64,000 nt of DNA from Begonia masoniana. Taxonomy: Eukaryota; Streptophyta; Magnoliopsida; Cucurbitales; Begoniaceae. Each line of letters begins with the position of its first letter. Position 1 is the stretch's first letter. The stretch covers positions 45,163,646 to 45,227,645 of the forward strand of contig CM039508.1 in assembly GCA_022432975.1 (NCBI GenBank). Reading direction: 5' to 3'. Position numbers and translations under genes: made by a program. This document shows positions 10,850-23,430 of the stretch, in pieces. A model generated the notes under the pieces. That model searched no databases. It was not told the DNA's origin and was given only the letters and a program-made list of their open reading frames with translations.

Positions 10850-13405
10850 TGTGACGGCCCGAAACCGAAACCCGATCGGGGTCCCAAATCGGAGCCATCA
10901 CTCCGGGACAGTAGACGGAAAACGGTGACTATTTTTTTTTGAAAATATAACACTTCTAAAATGTTGACAGAGAGAGAGAGAAAAACTACAGTGAATAACA
11001 GAAAGCATTTGCAGGGAGAGAGATAGTTCTCTGGAGTGGAAAGCAAAAACGAGTTTCAAGAATGGATAACAGAACAAAATAAGCATAAAGCTAGAGGAAG
11101 ACTTAATTTAAATGAGCATCGGTAGATGCAGATAAGACAAAATAGATGACGTCAGGCGGTGGATGCGATTTATAAAAACAGGCGGAATTGCACTGCCCAC
11201 CGGTAAATCGAATAAGACAAAATAGATGACGTCAGCCGGAAGATGGATGACGTCAACCGGAAGACACAGACAGAAACTGTGAATAAACTGGGCGGAAGAC
11301 TTATGCTGACATCAGGCGGAAGACGTAAACAAACTGGCGGATGACTTGGATGACGTCAGCCGGAAGACATAGTTTTAAACTGGGCGGAAGACTTATGCTG
11401 ACGTCAGGCGGAAGACGTAAATAAACTGGCGGATGACTTGGATGACGTCAGCCGGAAGACATAGTTTTAAACTGGGCGGAAGACTTAGACTTTAAAGGCA
11501 TAATTTGGACAACTTTTCACAGAATTACACACATCGACAGAAAGCATAGAAACAGACAACACCAAAAGTTTCAGATTCTCAAACCACTTCAAAACATGGT
11601 TCTCGATCACAACAGATGGCATAAACGAAACTTAAGAGGAATCAGACTGCATAAACAGCCCAAAAACCAGGGGCCATCCACGCATATACTGACATAGAAT
11701 ATTCCAAACTATTTCAGAATATTACAGAAACCTAACTCAACTGTCAAATACAGCACATACAGAGGGCATGAAAATTATAAACCTTCAATGCCCGATTCTA
11801 AGCAAGGTTATGGAACATACTTTGCAATTGACAGATTCAAAGAAACAGACTGCATGGATAGTTCCAAAACTAGAAGTCATCCATGCACAAACTAATAACA
11901 GATTTCCAGAATGATTTCAATACATTTCAGAACATAAATACAACTGTCAAATACAGAGGTTTTGGACATCATGATAGATTCAATACATTACAGAGTTTTT
12001 CTAAAACCAAAACATCAGAATCTAATTAAAATTCACAGACAGTATTTTCTCTTTCAAAAACTTAAACCTCAGAGCAGATATATGTCTGGCTGCAGCAACC
12101 ACCCCGAGAGCTCGAGCTACCAGCACCTAATCATCAGACTGAGGCGCAAAGTCCTCATTTTCGGGTTCAGTACCTACACCAGAGAGTTCACCTATGAGTC
12201 TAAAACTCAGTAAGAACATAATACAGATGCAGTGATGCAAAATGCTATGCATGCAGTTTTCAGAATACAATGGCAGAACAGAACTTTACGTTTTAGTGGC
12301 AGAGGGGTATAGGTGGGGCTTATAGGGGAACTGACAACAGAAGGTGCACTATCAGGCACAGCAGTTTTCAGACTCCCAGGGAGGGATAAAACCAGAGGGT
12401 CCTTGCTAGGAACAAATTTTCAGATTCCTAGGGAGAGATAAAACCAGAGGGCCAGTCCCCGTCCCGCACTTAACCAATACATTACAGACAGTCTGATTTT
12501 ATCTTGTTTAGTTTCAAACAGTGTACAGAAAACAGTTTTGCATTAGCTTTCAAAGAAAATCGTGTATGCATGAACGGTGCCTGAACTTAAACTGGCAGAC
12601 AACAGAAATAACAGAACATACCATGAAGAAGAACACATACAACTCAGAAACATAAACTATAACCTTTCTACCCAAAACAACCCGACAGAACTGAAATACC
12701 TAGTACCTCCGTGATGTAGGGCCTTAAGGGCCAACCTACGGTTATGAACTTACCTGTTTGCTGCGGTGTCAGATGCTCGAATGTCCCTGGAATGGTCGGA
12801 TCTGTAGTATGCATGAAGAGGTATTAAACAAGCTGCAAATGCTAACAAATAACTTGGAAGATTATGCAGTAAACTCCATTTCAGATTTGTAGAAAACAGC
12901 GAATGCGTTTCCATACAAAAATCGATAGTTCTCTCCCAAATATCTTAACCTAAACTTCAGCAAAACACATAGTTTTTGCTTGTCCAAATGTGTTAGCATT
13001 AGAAGATGTTTACCTTAGCGGAGGAGCAGGAAGGAAATCTGAGAAGATCGAAGTAACTTCGATATTTGTTTTGTCAACTGGAAGAGAGAATCTAGAGAGG
13101 AATACAGAGAAGGAAAAATGCATATGAATGTTTGCGTAGAAGGAAGGAGAATAGATAGGTTTCTCAGCAAGTTATTGACACTTGTCAAACATCCATTGGT
13201 TTACTTTCACCAACCTTAATTTCCACCCAATTTACCCTTCCATCCAATTCAAATTAATTTGATTGGTTTAGTTAATCATTAGTTTGGTTCTCCCCTCACT
13301 AAACATTCCAAAATTTCCAACAAAAATAGTTACTGTAATTATGGCGATTTAAATCCATATAATGATTCAACAGATTATTACATGGCCAAAATGCCGGGTG
13401 TTACA
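10850..13405 (-). mobile_element. Ty3/gypsy solo LTR, family A (2556 bp)
   Basis: Starts TGTGACGGCCCG and ends CCGGGTGTTACA, matching the LTRs of the complete element at 14318-24449 along its length. It is flanked by an identical 5-bp duplication ATTAT (10845-10849 and 13406-13410) with no internal region, so it is a solo LTR left by LTR-LTR recombination. In element orientation it reads right to left (TGTAACACCCGGC... to ...GTCACA). It carries TGACGTCA octamers between about 11140 and 11450, and only one copy of the unit that is repeated five times in the complete element. Confidence 0.95.
11288..11471. repeat. 92-bp tandem duplication inside the solo LTR
   Basis: Two consecutive 92-bp units starting CTGGGCGGAAGACTTATGCT (11288 and 11380), then a partial third start at 11472. 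Each unit contains TGACGTCA. Confidence 0.85.
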
Positions 13406-14317
13406 ATTATAATGTGTAATTTTTGATTTATTATAATATGTAATTTCGTGATTTCATAACACATGTACGATTTATTGTAATTATTTTAGTTACAATAAAT
13501 CGTACAAGTGTTAGAAAATCATGAAACTTTCTTGATTATCTTTTCATTATGTGATGAACATGTGGTAAAACTTTCAAGTAAATTCAAAATTTTTTGGTAT
13601 TTTTTTAAAATTAATTTATAAAGTGAAGAATGAACGGGGGTCCTAGCCCCAGAACGGAGGGAAACAAATATCAAACAATATGAAATTTACTTGAAATTTT
13701 TAACACATGTTCACCACATCATGGGAAGATAATATGTAAATTTGAGTTATTTTCTAACACTTGTATAATTTATTATAATTGTTGTACATTTGTTTTATAA
13801 AATAACTAACTAAAATTACAATAAATCGTACAAGTATTATAAAATAACGAAACTTTTCAAATTATCTTCTCATAATGTGTTAAACATGTATTAAAAATTT
13901 TAAGTAAATTTAATATTGTTTGTTATTTTTTTAAAATTAATTTATAAAGTGAATAATGTGTAATTTAGTGATATAAAATTGAAAAAATGGGGAGAGTTTC
14001 GTTTGTTTTATGACTCATCTATAGTCACAATTCCTACATATTCAAATTACAATTTATACCCAACAGCCAGATCCAGATAATTACAGTACAAACATAAAGT
14101 AAAGTGACATAAAATGAAATAAAATACAAACTACAGTACATGAAATGATAAGAAATACAAACTACAGTACAGCAAATGATACTATATTACAAATAAAGCA
14201 AAGTATATAAAATGAAATATAAAATACACTATGGGTCCAACCAACGCGTGAATCTGTCATTCAGCTGTATGTTAGACAAGTTGACTTCCTCAATTTTGCT
14301 CACAAGAAAATTCATCT
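13406..14317. repeat. AT-rich spacer with a unit present forward, reversed and forward again
   Basis: A ~145-bp unit beginning TTACAATAAATCGTACAAGT (about 13488-13630) reappears reverse-complemented at about 13670-13785 and forward again at about 13813-13960, each ending near AAGTAAATT and AAATTAATTTATAAAGTGAA. Between the first two lies a short GC-rich piece (GAACGGGGGTCC). The last 300 bp up to 14317 show nothing recognisable. Confidence 0.65.
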
Positions 14318-14756
14318 TGTGACGACCCGAAACCGGAACCCGATCTGGGTCCCAAATCGGAGCCATCACTCCGAGACAGTAGACGAAAAACGGTGACTAT
14401 TTTTTTTGAAACATTTATAAAACTCTTTAAAACATTGCGCAGGGAGGGAGAAAGTTTCTCTGGGTCAAAACAAACGGGGAAGACTTGGATCTTCAAAAGT
14501 AGGATGCTGTTGGGCGGAAGACGTAAAACAATAGATGACATCATCGGAAGAGAAGATGACGTCAGCCGGAAGACGCAGGCAGCAACAGCGAAATAACTGG
14601 GCGGAAGACTAAATTTTTCGGGGCAGCGGTGGATGAAATTTTCTAAAGACAGTGAACCAAACGGGCAGCGGGCAGCGGGTAGCGGTGGACTCGAATAAGA
14701 CAAAAGATGTACAGTGATCGCCGGTGGATGTGAACTTCAAACAGAATCGAGTTCAC

Positions 14757-15130
14757 CGGTGGATGTCGAATACGACAAAACAGATGACGTCAGCCGGAAG
14801 ATGGATGACGTCAACCGGTAGATGAAATTTTAAAACAAACAGAATTGCACATTTCACCGGTGGATGTCAAATACGACAAAATAGATGACGTCGGCCGGAA
14901 GATAGATGACGTCAACCGGTAGATGAAATTCTAAAACAAACAGAATTGCACATTTCACCGGTGGATGTCGAATACGACAAAACAGATGACGTCAACCGGA
15001 AGATGGATGATGTCAACCGGTAGATGAAATTCTAAAACAAACAGAATTGCACATTTCACCAGTGGATGTCGATTACGACAAAACAGATGGCGTCAACCGG
15101 AAGATGGATGACGTCAACCGGTAGATGAAA
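14757..15130. repeat. 101-bp tandem repeat x ~3.7 with paired TGACGTCA, left LTR
   Basis: Units beginning CACCGGTGGATGTC recur every 101 bp and each holds two TGACGTCA-type octamers 21 bp apart. Intact octamers here start at 14785, 14806, 14907, 14987 and 15109; the others have one mutation. Confidence 0.85.
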
Positions 15131-15800
15131 TTTTTAAGGAGATCGGAAGATGCAGCTTATAAGGCTAAACTTGACAACTTTAACGGGAAGGCATACGAAC
15201 AGAAAACTTCAAACAGATGGCATGAGGGCTTCAAACCCTCAAACCCGATTCTAAACACAGTTTTAGAACATGACAGAAGCTAGAAACCTAATAGAATTTC
15301 AGGAAAAACAACTGCAAGGATTACTCCATACCAGAGACAATCCATGCACAGATTTTCAGCAGATTCCAGAATGATTTCAATACACTTACAAACATAAATA
15401 CATCTGTCAAATACAGAGGTTTTAGACATCAAGACAGATTCATTACATTATAGAGTTTTTCTAAAACCAAAACATTAGAATCTAATTAAAATTCACAGAC
15501 AGTATTTTCTCTTTCAAAAACTTAGACCTCAGAGCAGATATGTGTCTGGCTGCAGCAACCACCCCATGAGCTCGATCCACCCTCTACATTAGATCATCAT
15601 TTTGAGGAACAAAGTCCTCGGGTTCGGGTTCAGTACCTACATCAGAGAGTTCACCTATGAGTCTAAAACTCAGTAAGATCATAATAAATATGCAGTGATG
15701 CAAAATGCTATGCATGCAGTTTTTCAGAATACAGTGACAGTACAGAGCATTAGTTACAGTGGCAGTAGAATTAAGTGGGGCTTACAGGGGAACTGGCAAA

Positions 15801-16050
15801 CAATGGGGGAGGGGGAGGGTGCACTATCAGGCACATTCGGGGATACAGTACAGTGGAGAAGGGGGAGGGTGCACTATCAGGCACATTCGGGGATATAGTA
15901 CAGTGGGGGAGGGGGAGGGTGCACTATCAGGCACATTCGGGGATACAGTACAGTGGGGAAGGGGGAGGGTGCACTATCAGGCACATTCGGGGATACAGTA
16001 CAGTGGGGGAGGGGGAGGGTGCACTATCAGGCACATTCGGGGATACAGTA
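15801..16050. repeat. 50-bp tandem repeat x5 in left LTR
   Basis: GGGGGAGGGT followed by GCACTATCAGGCACATTCGG recurs at 15811, 15861, 15911, 15961 and 16011. It stays open in several frames only because of its composition. Confidence 0.92.
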
Positions 16051-17069
16051 CCGTAATCGGTAAACAGTAAACAGTTCTGGGGCCAGTCCCCGTCCCGCAC
16101 TTAACCTGGTACATTTCAGTCAGATTTTATCTTATTAGTTTCAAACAGTGTACAGAAATCATTTTTGCATGGATTTTCTGTAAAACGTGTATGCATGACA
16201 TTCTCAGTGCCTGAACCTATAACAGCAGACATCAGAAATAACAGGGCATATTGTGAGACAGAAAACAGACAACTCAGAACGTGAACTGAACAGACAACAC
16301 AGAACACAAACTGAACAGAAGCTATAACATTTCTACCCAAAACTGCCCGACAGAACAGGAACCCTAGTACCTCTGTGATGTAGGGCCTTAAGGGCCAACC
16401 TACGGCTATGAACTTACCTGTTTGCTGCGGTGTCAGATGCTTGAATGTCCCTGGAATGGTCGGATCTGTAGTATGCATGAAGAGGTATTAAACAAGCTGC
16501 AAATGCTAACAAATAACTTGGAAGATTATGCAGTAAACTCCATTTCAGATTTGTAGAAAACAGCGAATGCGTTTCCATACAAAAACCGATAGTTCTCTCC
16601 CAAATATCTTAACCTAAACTTCAGCAAAACACATAGCTTTTGCTTGTCCAAATGTGTTAGCATTAGAAGATATTTACCTTAGCGGAGGAGCAGGAAGGAA
16701 ATCTGAGAAGATCGAAGTAACTTCGATATTTGTTTTATCAACTGGAAGAGAGAATCTAGAGAGGAATACAGAGAAGGAAAAATGCATATGAATGTTTACG
16801 TAGAAGGAAGGAGAATAGGTAGGTTTCTCAGCAAGTTATTGACACTTGTCAAACATCCTTTGGTTTACTTTCATCAACCTTAATTTCCACCCAATTTACC
16901 CTTCCATCCAATTCAAATTAATTTGATTGGTTTAGTTAATCATTAGTTTGGTTCTCCCCTCACTAAACATTCCAAAATTTCCAACAAAAATAGTTACTGT
17001 AATTATGGCTATTTAAATCCATATAATAATTCAACAGATTATTACATGGCCAAAATGCCGGGTGTTACA

Positions 17070-17084
17070 TTCCACCCACTTTAA
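17070..17084 (-). promoter_or_regulatory. Polypurine tract of gypsy family A element
   Basis: On the minus strand AAAGTGGGTGGAA lies directly before the 3' LTR start TGTAACACCC. This is the expected plus-strand primer position. The same tract borders the LTR at 39198 in the second copy. Confidence 0.8.
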
Positions 17085-17109
17085 CAGAAATTTTGTCCTC
17101 AAAATTTGC

Positions 17110-20100
17110 CTAAGCAAAGAGGTCTGGATATTGTGCTCTAACATCCTCCAGTTTTTCCCAAGTGGCTTCTTCTACATTATGATTGCGCCATAAAACTTTC
17201 ACCAATGGGATCGCCTTGTTGCGCAGCATCTTGACTGAGGTATCCAAAATCTGTATTGGCCTTTCTTCATACGTCAGCGTCGGCATGATATCAAAGTCCA
17301 CATGTTCCACGATCTGAGCTGGATCTCGTACATATTTTCTCAGCATCGAAACATGGAAAACATTGTGAACTCCATCCATAGAAGCTGGCAATTGTAGTCT
17401 GTAAGCCATGTTTCCCACACGTTTCAAGATGGGAAAAGGGCCAATGAACCGTAGGCTGAGCTTTCCCTTCTTACCGAATCTCATTACGCCCTTGAAAGGT
17501 GACACCTTCAAGAATACTTCGTCACCTTCAGCAAATTCTAAGTCTCTTCTCCGATGGTTTGCATAGCTTTTCTGCAGACTCTGTGTAGCTTGAATTCTTT
17601 GCTTGATTGCAGCTATTACCCCAGACATCTGCTGTAGTATCTCGGGGCCGATAAGCTTGGTTTCCCCAACTTCATCCCAACACAATGGGGATCTACACTT
17701 CCTGCCATAAAGAGCCTCATAAGGAGCCATGCCAATTGTAGCCTGATAGCTATTGTTGTAAGCAAACTCTACGAGTGGCAAATATCTACTCCACGGGGCA
17801 TTAAATTCCAGCACGCACGCCCTTAACATATCTTCCAATGTCTGAATCGTTCTTTCAGACTGCCCGTCCGTCTGTGGATGAAATGCCGTGCTGAAATCCA
17901 ATCTAGTGCCCAAGGAGCTTTGCAAGCTTTTCCAAAACCTGGAAGTGAACCTAGGATCCCGGTCTGAGACGATCGACACCGGAATACCATGCAGCTTGAC
18001 AATCTCGCTGATGTACAGTTCTGCATACTGGTCCATTGAGAAAGTCGTCTTCACAGGTAGAAAGTGGGACAACTTTGTTAGTCTATCTACAATAACCCAT
18101 ATGCTGTTATGGCCCTTAACTGTTCTTGGCAGGCCAACAACAAAGTCCATTGTAATGTTCTCCCATTTCCATTCGGGAATCAGAAGAGGCTGAAGCGTTC
18201 AACTTGGTCGTTGATGCTCAGCTTTGACATGTTGACATATCATGCAAGACTCCACATACTTGGCCACTTCACTCTTCATATTCGGCCACCAGAAGTGAAG
18301 TTACAAGTCTTGATACATCTTTGTGCTTCCAGGATGCACAGAGAAAGGAGACGAGTGGGCTTCCGACAAGAGATGCTTTCGTAGCTCTTCGTCTTTCGGA
18401 ACATACCATCTGTTTTTGAACTTTAGTATCCCATCTCCTGAATAACTGAAATTGGAAGAAGCAATTGGGATCTTACTCACAATATCAGCCATCTCCTTTG
18501 AATTGGTCTTCTGGGCTTCCTTAATTCGGTCCAGGACGGTTGGCCGTAACGTCAAGCCTGCTAGTATGGCCGATAGCCCAGAAACTATTTCCATATCGAA
18601 CTTTTGTATCTCTGTCCTCAAAGGCATCGATATGGCAGACATAACTGGTTGCATAGTAGCTGGCATCCTGCTCAGTGCATCAGCTACCACATTAGCCTTA
18701 CCAGGATGGTATTTAATTTCAACATCATAGTCTTTCACAAATTCCAACCACCGCCTCTGCCTCATATTCAACTCTTTCTGAGTAAAGAGGTACTTTAAAC
18801 TCTTGTGGTCAGAAAACACCTCACATGATTGTCCATACAGGTGATGTCTCTATACCTTCAGCGCAAATACAACTGCCGCTAACTCAAGGTCGTGAGTAGG
18901 GTAGTTTTCTTCATGGCCCTTCAATTGTCTGGATGCGTATGCTACCACTTTCCCTTCTTGCATTAGTACACATCCCAAACCAATCTTTGACGCATCACAG
19001 TATACGTTGAATTTGCCGTCTTCAACTGGCAATACTAACAGAGGAGCAGTGGTTAATTTCTGCTTAAGCGTCTGAAAGCTCACCTCACATGCTTCAAACC
19101 ACTTGAACTTGATTTCCTTCTTAGTTAAGCTGGTCATAGGCTTCGCTATCACAGAAAACCCCTTGATGAATTTCCTGTAATAACCAGCTAGTCCGATAAA
19201 GCTCCGCACCTCGCTTGCATTCCTCGGCCTTGGCCAGTCTCTTACAGCCTCAACCTTGGCTGGGTCCACAGACACTCCTTCAGCCGACACCACGTGGCCA
19301 AGGAAATTAATTCTGTTCAGCCAGAATTCACACTTTGATAACTTGGCATATAATTGATGCTGTTTTAGGACTGACAGTACAATAGTCAAGTGCTCCTCAT
19401 GTTCGGCTTCACTTCTAGAATACACTAGGATGTTGTCGATAAATACGATCACAAATTTATCAAGAAAGTCCTGGAATATTCTGTTCATCAAGTCCATAAA
19501 TGCCGCAGGAGCATTGGTTAATCCAAACGACATTACCAAGAACTCATAGTGTCCATATCGGGTCCTGAAGGCAGTCTTTGGAATATCTTCAGCTCTGACC
19601 TTCAACTGGTAATAGCCGGAGCGTAAGTAAATCTTAGAAAATACCCGAGCCCCTTGTAGCTGATCAAACAAATCGTCGATTCTTGGCAACGGGTACTTAT
19701 TCTTGATAGTCAACTTGTTCAGCTCACGGTAGTCAATACACATCCGTAGGGACCCATCCTTCTTCTTGATAAACGAGACGGGAGCACCCCACGGAGAGAA
19801 ACTTGGGCGCACAAAATCTTTGTCCACTAACTCTTTCAGCTGAACCTTCAATTCCTTCAGTTCAATTGGTGCCATACGGTACGGATTCTTCGATACTGGT
19901 TCCGCACCAGGATATACATCAATTTCAAACTCGATTTCACGATTAGGTGGCAATCCCGGTAAGTCATCTAAGAAAACCTCTGAGAAGTCTCGGACTACCG
20001 GAATGTTTTGAAGTTCCACCTCATTTTGCCTTGGAACATCCACAACGTGGGCAAGAAATCCGATGCATCCTGACTTCATCAGCCGTTGAGCTTTTAAGGT

Positions 20101-21537
20101 AGATATAACAGGTATACCACGTTTCTGCGGTATCGCCTGGTAGGAGAACTCTACTCCATTCGGGCGTTTAAACGACACTAGCCCGGACCTACAGTTGATG
20201 GTCGCATAATGTCTAAACAGCCAGTCCATCCCCAGAATAACATCGTAACCTTTTATCCCGATGACGATGAGATTGGCATATAATTTCTGGTCTCCTACTG
20301 ACACTATATCACCCCTTACAACCTGCTCGGAGTGCATAAACTGTCCGGACGGTAGCATAATGCTATAAGGCTGATCTGACGACGTACTACAAAACCTCTG
20401 TTTAACTACGAAGTCCATGGCCACAAACGAATGTGTGGCCCCCGTGTCCCACAAGGTATAGGCAGGTGTATCACATATTATAATCGTACCGGTAATTGCT
20501 GTGTGCAGATCAGCATCATCAACGTCCTCCATCATTGCAAAGACTCTTGGCGCGGCTTGACCTGTTCTGGTGTCGGGCATCGGACAGTCTCGAATTTGAT
20601 GGCCTACTTTGCCACATCGGAAACAAGCTCCAGTAACAAGCCTGCATTCGCCCTGGTGGCTTCTCTGGCACCGTGGACATGTAGTGAGCTGAGGAGCTCC
20701 CATCGGTCTCTTTCCTTTATCTTGGTAAGTGGGGGTCTCATTGGGCCTTTTAATACCCCTATTTTGTTGCTGTTGTTGAGGTTGAAGATTTTGGATCCTT
20801 TGCTGTTGCTGTTGAGGAGGATTCCTAATAATTCCTCTTGGTGGTTCTCTCTGTCTCTGGGACTTTATTTCTAAGGCCTCCAGCTGATAAGCCTTGGCCA
20901 CCACTTTCACATATAGTGCCTCATCAAAACCTCCAGTTGTGATTCCTCGCAGAAGGTCCATTTTTAAACCTTGAATAAACTGGTGTACCTTGTTCTCATC
21001 AGTGGCCACCATGTACGTTGCATATCGGGATAACGACTCAAACTTCTGAACATACTCGGCCACCGATCCATATTGTCGCAGCCGAGAGAATTCAAGTAAC
21101 TTCTCCTTCCTCACTCCTTGGTCAAAGTACTTCTCGTAGAAGATTTTCGTGAATCCTTCCCAGCTTAATGCCATTGTAGTCGACTGTACCATGTCCCACC
21201 AAAATCCAGCACTTTCGGTGAGATAAAATGTGGCACAAATAACTTTCTTGTTGTCTTCTACTTCTGCATAACTGAACATCTTCTCCATTGTTCGAATCTA
21301 GGTTTCAGCACGGGTCGGGTCTGTGGACAGTCCATCAAATGAAGGCGACTGGAGTCGCCGGATTCTATCTCCACTGTTGTCACGTGAAGCATTTCCATGG
21401 TTATTATTGTTATTATTCCCGCTGTCCTCTCTGGCCATCATACGTTCCACCATGCGGGATTGTACCTCCACCAGCTCGGTTAAACGATCAATGGTTCTGG
21501 CACTGTCACTTGCTTCTTCTTGGTGTCCTCTCACCAT
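17110..21537 (-). pseudogene. Gypsy gag-pol polyprotein with four stop codons and mutated RT active site
   Basis: One frame from the Met at 21537 to the stop at 17110-17112, broken by TAG 21298-21300 (Trp site), TAG 18850-18852 (Trp site), TAA 18301-18303 (Lys site) and TGA 18199-18201 (Gly site); the original residues are inferred from the sister copy at 39234-43250. In the longest piece (18850-21288, 812 aa): gag with CCHC knuckle [14 protein letters not shown] at residues 222-235, aspartic protease DTGA at 281-284, and RT about 480-720. The RT motif usually read [12 protein letters not shown] has Tyr for the first catalytic Asp (residue 554), and FIDD is FIDN (618-619). RNase H follows (YCDAS, near residue 770). 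Integrase (HHCC zinc site, [25 protein letters not shown]) lies in 18819-17110 and ends [16 protein letters not shown]. This copy cannot make active reverse transcriptase. Confidence 0.93.
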
Positions 21538-21680
21538 AACTAAAATAATCCTATAAACATAATAACTAAGTTTAATAAACAGAACAGTTACAGTAACCTA
21601 AATACTTACAGTTGGTGGAGCGATCTCACGTGACGGGTTGCGCAGTCAGACATTTCACAGAATCGGTTTTAAAACCTTAT

Positions 21681-21697
21681 CTCTCTGATACCACAAC
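21681..21697 (-). promoter_or_regulatory. Primer-binding site (initiator Met tRNA)
   Basis: On the minus strand TGGTATCAGAGAG begins four bases after the 5' LTR end; it matches the 3' end complement of plant tRNA-iMet. Confidence 0.82.
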
Positions 21698-22135
21698 TGT
21701 GACGACCCGAAACCGGAACCCGATCGGGGTCCCAAATCGGAGCCATCACTCCGGGACAGTAGACGGAAAACGGTGACTATTTTTTTTGAAACATTTATAA
21801 AACTCTTTAAAACATTGCGCAGGGAGGGAGAGAGTTTCTCTGGGTCAAAACAAACGGGGAAGACTTGGATCTTCAAAAGCAGGATGCTGTTGGGCGGAAG
21901 ACGTAAAACAATAGATGACGTCATCAGAAGAGAAGATGACATCAGCCGGAAGACGCAGGCAGCAACAGCGAAATAACTGGGCGGAAGACTAAATTTTTTG
22001 GGCAGCGGTGGATGAAATTTTCTAAAGACAGTGAACCAAACGGGCAGCGGGCAGCGGGCAGCGGTGGACTCGAATAAGACAAAAGATGTACAGTGATCGC
22101 CGGTGGATGTGAACTTCAAACAGAATCGAGTTCAC

Positions 22136-22512
22136 CGGTGGATGTCGAATACGACAAAACAGATGACGTCAGCCGGAAGATGGATGACGTCAACCGGTAG
22201 ATGAAATTTTAAAACAAACAGAATTGCACATTTCACCGGTGGATGTCAAATACGACAAAATAGATGACGTCGGCCGGAAGATGGATGACGTCAACCGGTA
22301 GATGAAATTCTAAAACAAACAGAATTGCACATTTCACCGGTGGATGTCGAATACGACAAAACAGATGACGTCAACCGGAAGATGGATGACGTCAACCGGT
22401 AGATGAAATTCTAAAACAAACAGAATAGCACATTTCACCAGTGGATGTCGAATACGACAAAACAGATGACGTCAACCGGAAGATGGATGACGTCAACCGG
22501 TAGATGAAATTT
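22136..22512. repeat. 101-bp tandem repeat x ~3.7 with paired TGACGTCA, right LTR
   Basis: Intact octamers start at 22164, 22185, 22286, 22366, 22387, 22467 and 22488 (one more at 21916 outside the array). Pair spacing is 21 bp and unit spacing 101 bp. Confidence 0.88.
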
Positions 22513-23180
22513 TTAAGGAGATCGGAAGATGCAGCTTATAAGGCTAAACTTGAAAACTTTAACGGGAAGACATACGAACAGAAAACTTCAAACAGATGAC
22601 ATGAGGGCTTCAAACCCTCAAACCCGATTCTAAACACAGTTTTAGAACATGACAGAAGCTAGAAACCTAATAGAATTTCAGGAAAAACAACTGCAAGGAT
22701 TACTCCATAACCAGAGACAATCCATGCACAGATTTTCAGCAGATTCCAGAATGATTTCAATACATTTCAAAACATAAATACATCTGTCAAATACAGAGGT
22801 TTTAGACATCAAGACAGATTCATTACATTACAGAGTTTTTCTAAAACCAAAACATCAGAATCTAATTAAAATTCACAGACAATATTTTCTCTTTCAAAAA
22901 CTTAGACCTCAGAGCAGATATGTGTCTGGCTGCAGCAACCACCCCATGAGCTCAATCCACCCTCTACATTAGATCATCATTTTGAGGAACAAAGTCCTCG
23001 GGTTCGGGTTCAGTACCTACATCAGAGATTTCACCTATGAGTCTAAAACTCAGTAAGAGCATAATAAATATGCAGTGATGCAAAATGCTATGCATGCAGT
23101 TTTTCAGAATACAGTGACAGTACAGAGCATTAGTTACAGTGGCAGTAGAATTAAGTGGGGCTTATAGGAGAACTGGCAAA

Positions 23181-23430
23181 CAGTGGGGAAGGGGGAGGGT
23201 GCACTATCAGGAACATTCGGGGATACAGTACAGTGGGGAAGGGGGAGGGTGCACTATCAGGCACATTCGGGGATACAGTACAGTGGGGGAGGGGGAGGGT
23301 GCACTATCAGGCACATTCGGGCATACAGTACAGTGGGGAAGGGGGAGGGTGCACTATCAGGCACATTCGGGGATACAGTACAGTGGGGGAGGGGGAGGGT
23401 GCACTATCAGGCACATTCGGGGATACAGTA
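23181..23430. repeat. 50-bp tandem repeat x5 in right LTR
   Basis: Same unit as in the left LTR, at 23191, 23241, 23291, 23341 and 23391. Confidence 0.92.

Larger units (their letters stand above)
14318..17069 (-). repeat. 3' LTR of gypsy family A element
   Basis: TGTGACGACC...CCGGGTGTTACA on the plus strand; partner of 21698-24449 with the same length. Confidence 0.95.
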
